This document shows positions 8,715 to 16,539 of a stretch of 49,285 bases of DNA, one piece after another (position 1 is the stretch's first letter; the number at the start of each line of letters is the position of its first letter). The DNA is from an uncultured Bacteroidia bacterium. GTDB lineage: Bacteria > Bacteroidota > Bacteroidia > Bacteroidales > ML635J-15. The stretch lies in the NCBI GenBank assembly GCA_902776565.1, contig CACYQN010000025.1:1-49285 (forward strand). Direction: 5' to 3'. Under the pieces are notes generated by a model that worked only from the letters and a program-made list of their open reading frames with translations, was not told the DNA's origin and made no database searches. Both the position numbers and the translations under genes were made by a program.

Positions 8715-9845
8715 TTAAAACTCATTGCTACTTTCTCGCGCAAAGCATTGCGCGACTACATCTGTTCCTTCTCTCACAAATCCTGCGCCTTTGGCAATAA
8801 TCACATCGCCAGCATTCAGACCATCTGTCACAACATACGACTTGCCATCGGTCTGGTTTTCGACCTTAATCATTGTCGAAACTGCCTTGCCATCAACAAC
8901 TTTCATAACATATACCTTATCCTGTATGTTGTAGGTGGCTTCCTGCGGAATAACAATGGCATTGTGAAGTTCGGTAGGCATAACGATTTTGCCAGAGCCA
9001 CCGCTCAACAACATTCCGCCATCGTTGTCGAAAATGGCACAGACGGAAACGGCTCCAGTACGCTCGTCAATTACTCCGCTGATGCTTTCTACACGGCCTG
9101 TCTGCCCGTAGAACTTGCCGTTTGGAAGCATAAGTTTCAGTTCGGGCATATTCTTTACCGCTTCGGCAAGGCTCTTATATTCGGAAATATATTCCATCGC
9201 CCTGTTTTCGCTCATCGAGAAATATACGCGCATCTGCTGGTTGTCAGCAACTACAGTCAAACCATCCTGCGTTGTAGGACCGACAAGGTCACCCTTGCGA
9301 TATGGAATCCTGCCCACGACACCATCCGAAGGACTACGGATTTCGGTATAGCTCAGGTCGTTGCTTGCAGATGTAAGTGTTGCTTTCGCCGCTGCAAGAT
9401 TGGCCTTTGCCACGCCAAGGTCGCTTTCGGCAAGCGACAGTTCAAAGTCGGAAATGACCTTCTTGTCGTGCAAAGTCTTTTTGCCATTGTATTCAAGTTG
9501 TGTTTTGTCCAGTGCAGCCGTCATCATCTGCACATTGGCCTTTGCCGATTCCACAGCAGCGCGATATGTGGCGTCATCAATACGGAAAAGCAGTTGACCA
9601 GCCTTCACATGGTCGCCTTCCTTCACAAAAACGCCCAGCAAATAGCCTTCAACGCGTGGAATTATCCGTATATCCTGATTTCCCTTGATAGATGCAGGAT
9701 ATTCTGTATTTATGGTATAATCTTGAGAATCAACCGTTAGCAACTCATAATTTTCTGGCTCAGAAAATTCTTCCTGCACGCCATCGTTGCACGAAACCAA
9801 CAGCGACAACAGAAATGCAAATATTATTATAAGTCTAAATTTCAT
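8715..9845 (-). CDS. RND efflux periplasmic adaptor lipoprotein (AcrA/MexE-like)
   Basis: A 376-residue membrane-fusion protein. The signal peptide ends in a lipobox, LVSC, with Cys19. Next come the lipoyl half-motif (VEGYLLGVFVKEGDHVKAGQLLFRID), an alpha-helical hairpin (AKANVQMMTAALDKTQLEYN…), the second lipoyl half (YTEIRSPSDGVVGRIPYRKGDLVG) and the beta-barrel and membrane-proximal domains. I start at ATG 9845, where the signal peptide begins, rather than at ATG 9899, whose frame overlaps the promoter. It is the first gene of the two-gene RND operon, divergent from the AraC-family regulator. Confidence 0.93.
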   Translation of the reverse strand: MKFRLIIIFAFLLSLLVSCNDGVQEEFSEPENYELLTVDSQDYTINTEYPASIKGNQDIRIIPRVEGYLLGVFVKEGDHVKAGQLLFRIDDATYRAAVESAKANVQMMTAALDKTQLEYNGKKTLHDKKVISDFELSLAESDLGVAKANLAAAKATLTSASNDLSYTEIRSPSDGVVGRIPYRKGDLVGPTTQDGLTVVADNQQMRVYFSMSENRAMEYISEYKSLAEAVKNMPELKLMLPNGKFYGQTGRVESISGVIDERTGAVSVCAIFDNDGGMLLSGGSGKIVMPTELHNAIVIPQEATYNIQDKVYVMKVVDGKAVSTMIKVENQTDGKSYVVTDGLNAGDVIIAKGAGFVREGTDVVAQCFARESSNEF

Positions 9846-9871
9846 CTTGAGTGACAATATCATTTCAGTTG

Positions 9872-9938
9872 CAAAAATAGATTCCACAACAAAAGGCATG
9901 GTGTATGAAAAGAACCCATTATTGTATATTTTAGGAAC
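9872..9938 (-). promoter_or_regulatory. Promoter of the RND operon with a shared 17-bp upstream site
   Basis: On the minus strand, TATTTTTG (9879-9872) is a consensus -7 box. Starting 43 bp beyond it, at 9922-9938, is TTGTATATTTTAGGAAC, identical over 17 bp to the sequence upstream of the tolC-MATE operon and in the same orientation relative to the genes. Fixed spacing to the core promoter argues for an activator site, possibly for the adjacent AraC-family protein. Confidence 0.75.
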
Positions 9939-9966
9939 TAAACAAAAAACATTGCTGAATTTGTTG

Positions 9967-9974
9967 TAATTTTG
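9967..9974 (+). promoter_or_regulatory. -7 box of the araC-family gene
   Basis: TAATTTTG matches TAnnTTTG and lies 26 bp before ATG 10001. No clear TTTG -33 element is found at the usual spacing, which fits a regulated promoter. The intergenic region is shared with the divergent RND operon. Confidence 0.55.
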
Positions 9975-10000
9975 TCATCGACAAAAAAAGCATTTTGCGT

Positions 10001-10819
10001 ATGAATAACTGCGCCATCTTCAACTACAACCACTCGTCCGAAATCGTAAAGACCGACCTTTACGAATCATGGATATGCCGCATAGAAAAAGGGAAAGCCA
10101 AGGTAGTTTTCGAGCAGACGGAATACAAATTGGCTACGGATACGATTTTTTTCGTTCAGGAAGGAGCCTCTTTCAAAGTATTGTCGTCGTCGCGCGATAT
10201 GCAGATGGAAGTCCTTGTATTCAAAGAGGCGCTGATGAATGTCGTCTATTCGCTGTGCGGAGCCGAGGCTGATTTTGGAGAACTGGAAACCGTGTTCTGG
10301 ACGGACAAAAACATTGACGAGCAATACGGACGGATTATGGCAATGGACTACGAACTTCTGAAAGTCGCTGTTCAAAACACAAACCTCATCGCCCGCAACA
10401 AGATGATTATGACAAGTCTTGTACATCTGCTGCTTACCATATACAATGCTTCTGACATTTCTACCGAAACGAAGCAAAGCGACAACGGCAAGCGTTCGCG
10501 TATGCTTCTGAACCATTTCTTTGAATTGGTAAGCGAAAATGCAATGACGGGACAGAGAAGCATTTCTTTCTATGCCGAACAACTTTGTGTATCAGTTCGT
10601 TATCTTTTCAAAGTCTGCAAAAAGGAAACAGGCAAAACGCCGAAAGACTTTATCAACGAAACAATAATCGGAGAAATCAAGAACGCACTGCTAACCACCG
10701 AAATGTCGCACCAGCAGATTGCCGACCGCTTTGGGTTCCCCGACCAGTCGGCATTCGGGCAATTTTTCAAGCGGCAGGAAGGAATTTCACCATCGGAGTT
10801 CAGAAAGATGTACAAGTAA
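10001..10819 (+). CDS. AraC-family transcriptional regulator, likely of the efflux operons
   Basis: A 272-residue protein with a cupin-like N-terminal sensing region and a C-terminal AraC-type double helix-turn-helix. Visible signatures are SISFYAEQLCVSVRYLFKVCKKETGKTPKDFINE for the first helix pair and SHQQIADRFGFPDQSAFGQFFKRQEGISPSEFRKMY for the second. It is divergent from the RND adaptor gene. Divergent placement plus two identical sites in front of both efflux operons makes it the best candidate for their shared regulator; the ligand is unknown. ATG 10001 is preferred over an in-frame TTG at 9995. Confidence 0.9.
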   Translation: MNNCAIFNYNHSSEIVKTDLYESWICRIEKGKAKVVFEQTEYKLATDTIFFVQEGASFKVLSSSRDMQMEVLVFKEALMNVVYSLCGAEADFGELETVFWTDKNIDEQYGRIMAMDYELLKVAVQNTNLIARNKMIMTSLVHLLLTIYNASDISTETKQSDNGKRSRMLLNHFFELVSENAMTGQRSISFYAEQLCVSVRYLFKVCKKETGKTPKDFINETIIGEIKNALLTTEMSHQQIADRFGFPDQSAFGQFFKRQEGISPSEFRKMYK

Positions 10820-10822
10820 AAA

Positions 10823-10848
10823 AAAAGTCCGACAAATGCCGGACTTTT
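10823..10848. terminator. Bidirectional terminator between the araC-like and C10 protease genes
   Basis: AAAAGTCCG (10823-10831) pairs with CGGACTTTT (10840-10848). The stem has an A-run on its left and a T-run on its right, so it can stop both the araC-family gene (+) and the convergent protease gene (-). Confidence 0.8.
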
Positions 10849-10875
10849 CTGATATCGAATCAACTTATATACATT

Positions 10876-11988
10876 TTATTCCACGACGAATTTCACCGAT
10901 TCTCTGGAATTTTCACCTTCTACTTGCAATAAATACACACCTTTTTCCAAATCAGCAACCGAAATTGTTCCGCAGGAAGAACCATTTGCAACCTCTTGTC
11001 CCAAAACATTGAAAATGGAATAGTTCACTTGTTCGCCCGAAAGATTCTTCAGATAGAGGACATCGGAAACAGGATTAGGAAAAACTTCGAGAGGCTGGCT
11101 GGTGGCTTCAATAAGTGTCGAAGGCGTAGTCATTGGAATTATATTCACTATAATGCCTTCGAGCTTTGTCATCCCGTAGTAAAAATTTTCATCGGGAATA
11201 TTGTACCAATCATCCAACGAACCGCCATAGCCAAAGTTGATATGGAACTTGCCGTCCGATTCGCGGTAGCCATCCACAACAACATTGTGACCGACAGTCC
11301 CCTCCGGATTTTCAACGGCCAAATGTGCAGGATAACCGGCTTGCAGATTGGATATTAAAGTAGCGTACATTTCGTCAGTTGCTTCACGGAACAACTGACA
11401 TTCGGTGAAACCGAAACGCTGGTAGGCATCAAACGCCTGGTCAACACGAAATGTTCCCGAACCTTGCGAAGAATAAACCTGCGTGCAAGCCGTCCCACAG
11501 GCAAAAACCATAGCGGCAGCCAACATATCGGGAAGTTCTTCGCCACGCTGGAAAACGGCATCGACAGAATCAAGCAACTCGTTCAACATCGGGAACGAAG
11601 GGAACTGCAAGCTTTCCCAGTCGTCATCGATTCTGTAGTTGCGACCGGCATAGTTGTGTGCATAGTCGTCGTCATCGGTAAAACGAGTATCCTGAGTGGT
11701 ACGCAAATAATTGATAATCTGTCCCATAGCAATAGCCGGGCAACCAGCAACGCTGTACGAATTGTTGTTGGCAGGGTCTCGCGGACAAAGCTGATTGTAA
11801 GGATAATCCTGTGACCAGTGCGACGAAAGCATACCTCCGCCAACGCGAACCGGTTGCGTGGCAGAATCCGGAAATTTTACAGTTTTTAACATAGTGTCCT
11901 GCGCCCACACATTCGATGCGCCAAACAGAACCATAAAGAAAAGAACTATCGGCTTTTCCCAAAAACGCCAAGAAAATAGTGTACTCAT
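10876..11988 (-). CDS. Secreted C10-family (streptopain-like) cysteine protease with T9SS sorting domain
   Basis: A 370-residue protein. Residues 1-30 are a signal peptide ending in WAQ. The C10 catalytic Cys is Cys83 in SVAGCPAIAMGQIINYL, and the catalytic His is His234 in VGHNVVVDGY; FGYGGSLDDWYN follows as in this family. Residues ~300-370 form a type-A T9SS sorting domain (PNPVSDVLYLKN … GVYLLQVEG … VKFVVE). The protein should therefore be exported by Sec and then moved across the outer membrane by T9SS. Only about 50 residues lie between the signal peptide and the mature-like start, so a full SpeB-type inhibitory propeptide is not evident. ATG 11988 begins the signal peptide; an upstream in-frame codon is only TTG. 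Confidence 0.9.
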   Translation of the reverse strand: MSTLFSWRFWEKPIVLFFMVLFGASNVWAQDTMLKTVKFPDSATQPVRVGGGMLSSHWSQDYPYNQLCPRDPANNNSYSVAGCPAIAMGQIINYLRTTQDTRFTDDDDYAHNYAGRNYRIDDDWESLQFPSFPMLNELLDSVDAVFQRGEELPDMLAAAMVFACGTACTQVYSSQGSGTFRVDQAFDAYQRFGFTECQLFREATDEMYATLISNLQAGYPAHLAVENPEGTVGHNVVVDGYRESDGKFHINFGYGGSLDDWYNIPDENFYYGMTKLEGIIVNIIPMTTPSTLIEATSQPLEVFPNPVSDVLYLKNLSGEQVNYSIFNVLGQEVANGSSCGTISVADLEKGVYLLQVEGENSRESVKFVVE

Positions 11989-12026
11989 TTGTTCTAATTT
12001 TAAATTCAACTTTATTTTAATTTGTG

Positions 12027-12034
12027 CAAAGATA
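12027..12034 (-). promoter_or_regulatory. -7 box of the C10 protease gene
   Basis: On the minus strand the sequence is TATCTTTG, a consensus TAnnTTTG, 38 bp upstream of ATG 11988. Confidence 0.6.
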
Positions 12035-12117
12035 GGAATTTTTATTAAAAAATCACTAAATATGAATTTTATTTAACAAAAAAAGCATATCATTGTAGCG
12101 TGAAACAAAAATAAAAT

Positions 12118-13266
12118 ATGAAATACATTATTACCCTTATTTTTCTAGCGATAAACATTTACGCCTTTTCACAGAGCCTTACCGGCTCAGTATTCGATAG
12201 CGAAACCAAGCAGCCGCTGATGTACGCAAATATCTCGGTAAAAGGCAAAAGCATTGGTGCGATTACCGATTCTACTGGGCGTTTTGAACTTTTGCGCAGA
12301 AACCTGTCAAAATCCGACACTTTGGTTTTCTCCTATCTCGGTTATTCGGTGAAACCGTTTCCCGCCAAAGATTTCCTTGACGGAAAGACTACCGTTTGCG
12401 AACTGTCACCCTTTGCCGAAACCTTGCAGGATGTCGATGTGTATCCGTTTACATACTGCCAGATAGCACACAAATACGATTCCATAATTCGGATTAGCAG
12501 GAACTTGCCGCCATACAACACAACAGCCGTATTCAGACAGTTGATTGTTGAAAACGACACAATACGCAGCATATACGAAATCACGCTGTTAACATACAGC
12601 AACTACAGCGAAGGCGTTTTCCATTGCAAGGTTATCGGAGAAAAGTCGTATTCGTGCAACAATTTAGGAGTATACCCACCAAATATAATCTATGTTGCGA
12701 AACATCTTGATTTGAACACAGGGAAACACTTGTTGAAGGAAAAGAACTGCGACAAATACAACTACGAAATTGCCGAGCGTTTTGGCAAGGACACTATAGG
12801 CGTAGTTGTAACACCGATGAAAAAGTCGCAGGAAAGTCGGTTTGACTATGCGCAGATAGTGTTCGACACGGTTCGTGGCATTCCGCTTTCATATTCAAGG
12901 CGTAGTAAGCAAAATATTGTGTCTTCTAAAGCAAAATACAAGTTTTTCGACTGCTACGAGACCGACCACAGCCAGTATGCGTATGTGGGCAACCGTCTGC
13001 TTATGCGTTTTTCGAGTGTACTTGAAGACCAGCACTACAAGGTAGGCAAACGATTGATGCACAGGCAAACATACTGCACCTACGAAAATGTATCGTTCAA
13101 TTTCGACAATGTTGTACGACTTGAAGAAAGCGAATGTTACAATCACATGGATGCTTCGGCTGTCAAATATTTTGAAGGTAATGACTGCGACAGATGGGCT
13201 GGCTTGTCGTTGGACGAACTAAAGGCTATGTTTTGGATAAAACCGAGAATGCTTGGGGAAAAATGA
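12118..13266 (+). CDS. Exported CarboxypepD_reg-like beta-sandwich protein of unknown function
   Basis: A 382-residue protein with a signal peptide (MKYIITLIFLAINIYAFSQ). Residues ~20-105 form a carboxypeptidase-D-regulatory-like domain (LTGSVFDSETKQPLMYANISVKGKSIGAITDSTGRFEL … VFSYLGYSV), the fold that also starts SusC proteins. The remaining ~275 residues show no recognised motif and no TonB-dependent barrel, so this is not a SusC protein. Similar stand-alone proteins are common and uncharacterised in Bacteroidota. It probably acts in the periplasm or at the outer membrane. No obvious promoter box is seen just upstream. Confidence 0.7.
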   Translation: MKYIITLIFLAINIYAFSQSLTGSVFDSETKQPLMYANISVKGKSIGAITDSTGRFELLRRNLSKSDTLVFSYLGYSVKPFPAKDFLDGKTTVCELSPFAETLQDVDVYPFTYCQIAHKYDSIIRISRNLPPYNTTAVFRQLIVENDTIRSIYEITLLTYSNYSEGVFHCKVIGEKSYSCNNLGVYPPNIIYVAKHLDLNTGKHLLKEKNCDKYNYEIAERFGKDTIGVVVTPMKKSQESRFDYAQIVFDTVRGIPLSYSRRSKQNIVSSKAKYKFFDCYETDHSQYAYVGNRLLMRFSSVLEDQHYKVGKRLMHRQTYCTYENVSFNFDNVVRLEESECYNHMDASAVKYFEGNDCDRWAGLSLDELKAMFWIKPRMLGEK

Positions 13267-13330
13267 GTTTTTTATGAGAAAAAGCACTATCAACATAATT
13301 CATTTACTATGCAAAGGACAAAAAAAAGAG

Positions 13331-13338
13331 TATCTTTG
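13331..13338 (+). promoter_or_regulatory. -7 box of the lipoprotein flavodoxin gene
   Basis: TATCTTTG matches TAnnTTTG and lies 13 bp before ATG 13352, which supports that start over upstream in-frame codons. Confidence 0.6.
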
Positions 13339-13351
13339 CAAAAAAAATCAA

Positions 13352-14131
13352 ATGAGAAAATTATTAGTAATTGTAGTTTCGATATTCACACTTGTCGCCT
13401 GCACAAGCAAAACCGAAACATCAGAACCGAAAGAAGAGAACCCAACCCAGATTTCACAAGAACAAACCAATCCGTCGCAAGAAGCGGGATGCGTCAACGA
13501 CTCGACAGGAAAAGGACTGAAAGTACTTCTAATAAACGGCAGCCCGCGAAAAAACGGAAATACCTATTTGGCTCTGATGGAAGCCGCCAAGCAGTTGGAA
13601 CAGAACGGAATCGCCTCCGAACTTTTGCAAATTGGAACCGAACCAGCACAAGGATGTATCGCCTGCAACCATTGCAAAAAGACTGGCCACTGCGTATTCG
13701 AGGACGAGCTATATAATCGCGCTTATAATCTTATGTCCGAATGCGACGGCATCATAGTCGGCTCCCCCACCTACTACGGTCAGCCTAACGGCACATTGCT
13801 TTGCCTAATACAGCGTCTATGTTATTCCGCATCAAATCTAATGCAGAACAAGCCAGCTGCAGCGGTGGCTGTTTGTCGCAGAGGCGGCGCAACTGCCGTA
13901 TATCAGACACTGCTCATGCCATTCCAAATGCTGAATATGCCCATTGTCACCTCGCAGTACTGGAACATCGTATATGGTCGCGACGAAGGCGAGGCCGCAT
14001 TGGACGAAGAGGGCTTGCAGACCATGCGCACAATGGCAAACAACATGGCGTGGATGCTCAAGAAAATTCATAATGACACAGAAGCTCCCATAAGGGAAAA
14101 GGAACACAAAGTGACGAATTTTATCAAGTAG
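13352..14131 (+). CDS. NADPH-dependent FMN reductase/flavodoxin-like protein, lipid-anchored
   Basis: A 259-residue protein. The first 17 residues end in LVAC (Cys17), a lipoprotein signal, then a ~35-residue polar linker. The flavodoxin-like domain begins with the FMN-phosphate loop NGSPRKNGNT (62-71). It is followed by GCIACNHCKKTGHC (Cys102, 105, 108, 114) and GSPTYYG (137-143), the pattern of the iron-sulfur flavoprotein/NADPH-dependent FMN reductase family. Such proteins are usually cytoplasmic, so the lipoprotein signal implies export of a flavin- and possibly FeS-bearing protein or an envelope redox role. The start is set by the -7 box at 13331. Confidence 0.8.
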   Translation: MRKLLVIVVSIFTLVACTSKTETSEPKEENPTQISQEQTNPSQEAGCVNDSTGKGLKVLLINGSPRKNGNTYLALMEAAKQLEQNGIASELLQIGTEPAQGCIACNHCKKTGHCVFEDELYNRAYNLMSECDGIIVGSPTYYGQPNGTLLCLIQRLCYSASNLMQNKPAAAVAVCRRGGATAVYQTLLMPFQMLNMPIVTSQYWNIVYGRDEGEAALDEEGLQTMRTMANNMAWMLKKIHNDTEAPIREKEHKVTNFIK

Positions 14132-14380
14132 CGAAATATAGGTTAACGAAAAAAGTAAATAAATCTTTTCGGATTAGTGTGCAAATCATAAAGTAAAAGA
14201 AATGCATTCAACCGACTAAAACACTAATATTCAATTTATTAATACAACAAATCCGAAAACAAACTGGTATATAGACATACAAAAAACATAAGAATTTTCC
14301 ATTATAATCAAAAAAAAACATAAGAATTTTCCATTATAACATAAAAATATATACTTTTGCATCGTTTAAAAACGACAGAA
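14132..14380. other. AT-rich intergenic stretch with no gene
   Basis: About 250 bp of AT-rich sequence. Apart from the tandem repeat and promoter at its right end (14281-14359), I see no coding signal or hairpin terminator in it. Confidence 0.6.
14281..14359 (+). promoter_or_regulatory. Tandem 27-bp repeat followed by a -7 box, upstream of the AAA+ ATPase gene
   Basis: The 27-bp sequence at 14281-14307 (core CATAAGAATTTTCCATTATA) is repeated exactly at 14313-14339, a period of 32 bp or about three helical turns. TACTTTTG (14352-14359) is a -7 box 12 bp after the second copy. The second copy covers the expected -33 region, which lacks a TTTG. Two same-face sites over the promoter suggest regulator binding; this is inference. 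Confidence 0.6.
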
Positions 14381-14381
14381 G

Positions 14382-15515
14382 ATGATAGAAAGAGATTTAA
14401 AACAATTGATACTTTCACATTTGTTTAAAGGGAAAGCGGTTATTGTTGTAGGACCTCGCCAAGTTGGCAAGACAACATTGTTACGTATGATAATGAATGA
14501 TAGCGATAAGCGCATTTTATTCTGGAATTGTGACGAGCCAGACATAAGACAAAAACTTTCGTCACCAACTTCTACAGAATTGAAAGCGGATGTTGTAAAT
14601 GCAGACATTATAATGATTGACGAAGCACAAAGAGTATCCAATATAGGAATAACTCTCAAGTTGCTTATCGATAGCTGTCCAGAAAAACAGGTAATCGTCA
14701 CAGGTTCTTCTGCTCTCGAACTTTCAAACTCCATAAACGAACCTCTCACAGGCCGAAAATACGAATACACATTGCTCCCGTTTTCTACCAAAGAACTTAT
14801 TAACGAACATGGAAGTTTGGACGAAAAAAGGCTTATTGAAAGACGGTTGATATATGGATCATATCCTGATGTAATAAACAGCGAAGGTGAAGAACGCGAG
14901 ATACTTACAAATCTTACAAACAGTTACCTTTTTAAAGATGTTTTTGCTTTTCAGGACATACGAAAGCCAGAAATAATCGAGCAACTTCTTCAGGCACTTG
15001 CATTGCAAATAGGAAGCGAAGTTTCGTTCAACGAACTTGGCAATCTTGTTGGCATGAATTCGCAAACTGTGCAACGCTACATCGACCTACTTGAGAAATC
15101 TTTCATTGTCTTCCACCTGCGTTCATTTAGTCGCAATGTGCGCAATGAACTGAAGAAAAGTCGCAAAGTTTATTTTTATGACAATGGGGTACGTAATGCA
15201 ATCATCGGGGATTTCAAACCGTTATCACTACGGCAAGACACTGGCGCATTATGGGAAAACTATCTCGTTAGCGAAAGAATAAAGCATAATTTATACAGCC
15301 ATTTCTATGGAAATAGCTATTTCTGGAGAACAATGCAACAACAAGAAATTGACTACATAGAAGAAACCGACGGGATTTTACATGCATACGAATTCAAATG
15401 GAGTACAGCAAAACTTCCTAAAATAAACAAAACCTTTGCACAAAATTATCCTAAACATGACTATGCAGTTATATCTCCAGAAAATTACCAGGACTTTGTT
15501 TGTGGAAAATTGTGA
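14382..15515 (+). CDS. AAA+ ATPase with DUF4143 domain
   Basis: A 377-residue P-loop ATPase of the AAA_14/DUF4143 family. Walker A is GPRQVGKTT (24-32), Walker B is IIMIDEAQ (76-83), and a sensor-like VTGSSALEL follows. The C-terminal ~170 residues form the DUF4143 region (a winged-helix-like part QTVQRYIDLLEKSFIVFHL and a nuclease-like tail with QQEIDYIEETDG … AYEFKW). The family is very widespread and often carried on accessory DNA; its role is unknown, with links to mobile elements or defence suggested only by context. Flanking gaps are AT-rich and one holds a decayed coding-like stretch. Confidence 0.9.
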   Translation: MIERDLKQLILSHLFKGKAVIVVGPRQVGKTTLLRMIMNDSDKRILFWNCDEPDIRQKLSSPTSTELKADVVNADIIMIDEAQRVSNIGITLKLLIDSCPEKQVIVTGSSALELSNSINEPLTGRKYEYTLLPFSTKELINEHGSLDEKRLIERRLIYGSYPDVINSEGEEREILTNLTNSYLFKDVFAFQDIRKPEIIEQLLQALALQIGSEVSFNELGNLVGMNSQTVQRYIDLLEKSFIVFHLRSFSRNVRNELKKSRKVYFYDNGVRNAIIGDFKPLSLRQDTGALWENYLVSERIKHNLYSHFYGNSYFWRTMQQQEIDYIEETDGILHAYEFKWSTAKLPKINKTFAQNYPKHDYAVISPENYQDFVCGKL

Positions 15516-15565
15516 ATATTGATAACGTTCAATTTTAGCTTTTTGACAAAATTCAGCAGGACATC

Positions 15566-15661
15566 ATGTCCACTGAAGTTCTGACAGATATGGAAGATAT
15601 TTCTGACTTCATCATTGTAATAGTTGATAGAATTTTACATTCATCAATGATAACCTATTGA
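15566..15661 (+). pseudogene. Short coding-like remnant, unrecognised
   Basis: A frame open from 15539 has an ATG at 15566 and encodes 31 residues (MSTEVLTDMEDISDFIIVIV…) before TGA 15659-15661. The composition looks protein-like, but it has no promoter and no recognisable family. It is probably a remnant in the 209-bp gap between the ATPase and the next lipoprotein gene. Confidence 0.25.
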
Positions 15662-15697
15662 ATATAGCAAGCATTTTTCTCCGCAATTCGGGAGAAA

Positions 15698-15727
15698 TTC
15701 ATTTACTTTGCAAAAAATTTGAATATG
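15698..15727 (+). promoter_or_regulatory. Leader/promoter, first copy of a 30-bp identical sequence
   Basis: These 30 bp, ending in the ATG of the next gene, are identical to 16510-16539 in front of the following gene. They contain TTACTTTG (15703-15710), a near -7 box, then an A-rich leader and the start codon. Confidence 0.6.
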
Positions 15728-16492
15728 GGAAAGAAGTTCTCAATATTACTACTTGTTACAGCAACATGTATGATGGTACAGACCGGATGCGACAGCACAG
15801 GTGCAACTTTCCGTCCCAATGATGAACTATTCGAATATACCTGCTATGCCAAAGACAGTTATTGGGTTTATGAGGATTCCACAACACACGAAACTGATAG
15901 TATTGCGGTTATCTCCCAACCTAAAAAAGATAAAACAAGCGACGAACCTTGTAATGGATCAGATTCTTGGGTAAAAACTTTTAGCAGTTTATACATTTAT
16001 GTAAATCATAATAGATTTATTATTGATACATTTTTGTACATGCCGACAGTCTATGGTAATTTTCTATCTGAAAATTATTCCAGATATGGAGCTGGAAATT
16101 TAATACCAGCAGATTGTTATTATTCTCCCAATGTGAAAACAATGTCTATGTGGAAATGTGACAATAATATTCGCATTGCATATGCCTTTCTATACAACAA
16201 TACGCCCGAACCAACTGAATATGATTCTTATTATCGGAACTGGATAAATTTTCCCTGCTATATAGATTATATTCCTCATTATTCTATTGATAATAATGAA
16301 TATAAAGATGTAAAGAAATTTATGTATGAAGAAGTTGAATTTTATCCCAATGTAGATACTATTTTTGTATATTGGGCAAAAAATATCGGTGTTATCAGAT
16401 GGGAATGCCATGATACAACAGGTTCTACAATAATGAATCTCGTTAGATACGATGTAAAAAACATAAAGAAAAAGGATTTATATAAAAGATAA
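15725..16492 (+). CDS. Putative lipoprotein of unknown function
   Basis: A 255-residue protein with a lipoprotein signal (VQTGC, Cys22). The mature part is rich in Tyr, Asn and Asp, with no recognised domain. Aromatic clusters (YDSYYRNWINFPCYIDYIPH) suggest a beta-rich fold. It shares its 30-bp leader with the following protease gene, whose ATG is 44 bp after this stop, so the two units may be expressed together. ATG 15725 is chosen over an in-frame TTG at 15719 because the signal peptide begins there. Confidence 0.65.
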   Translation: MGKKFSILLLVTATCMMVQTGCDSTGATFRPNDELFEYTCYAKDSYWVYEDSTTHETDSIAVISQPKKDKTSDEPCNGSDSWVKTFSSLYIYVNHNRFIIDTFLYMPTVYGNFLSENYSRYGAGNLIPADCYYSPNVKTMSMWKCDNNIRIAYAFLYNNTPEPTEYDSYYRNWINFPCYIDYIPHYSIDNNEYKDVKKFMYEEVEFYPNVDTIFVYWAKNIGVIRWECHDTTGSTIMNLVRYDVKNIKKKDLYKR

Positions 16493-16509
16493 TCTTAAAT
16501 AATAGTGTT

Positions 16510-16539
16510 TTCATTTACTTTGCAAAAAATTTGAATATG
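16510..16539 (+). promoter_or_regulatory. Leader/promoter, second copy of the 30-bp identical sequence
   Basis: Identical to 15698-15727 over 30 bp including the start codon. It places the same -7-like TTACTTTG (16515-16522) and leader before the C1-like protease gene. Confidence 0.6.

Noticed and set aside
8748..9740. A 330-codon open frame opposite the RND adaptor gene
   Set aside because: The minus-strand adaptor has complete family motifs over the same DNA; the antisense frame shows no domain or start context.
12118..13266. SusC/TonB-dependent receptor
   Set aside because: It shares only the CarboxypepD_reg-like N-terminal domain; there is no plug or barrel and the length is 382 residues.
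14281..14339. Possible CRISPR array from two identical 27-bp repeats
   Set aside because: There are only two copies separated by 5 bp, no spacers of normal length and no cas genes nearby.
14382..15515. Part of a new defence island
   Set aside because: The DUF4143 ATPase stands alone among exported-protein genes, with no nuclease, toxin or other defence gene next to it.
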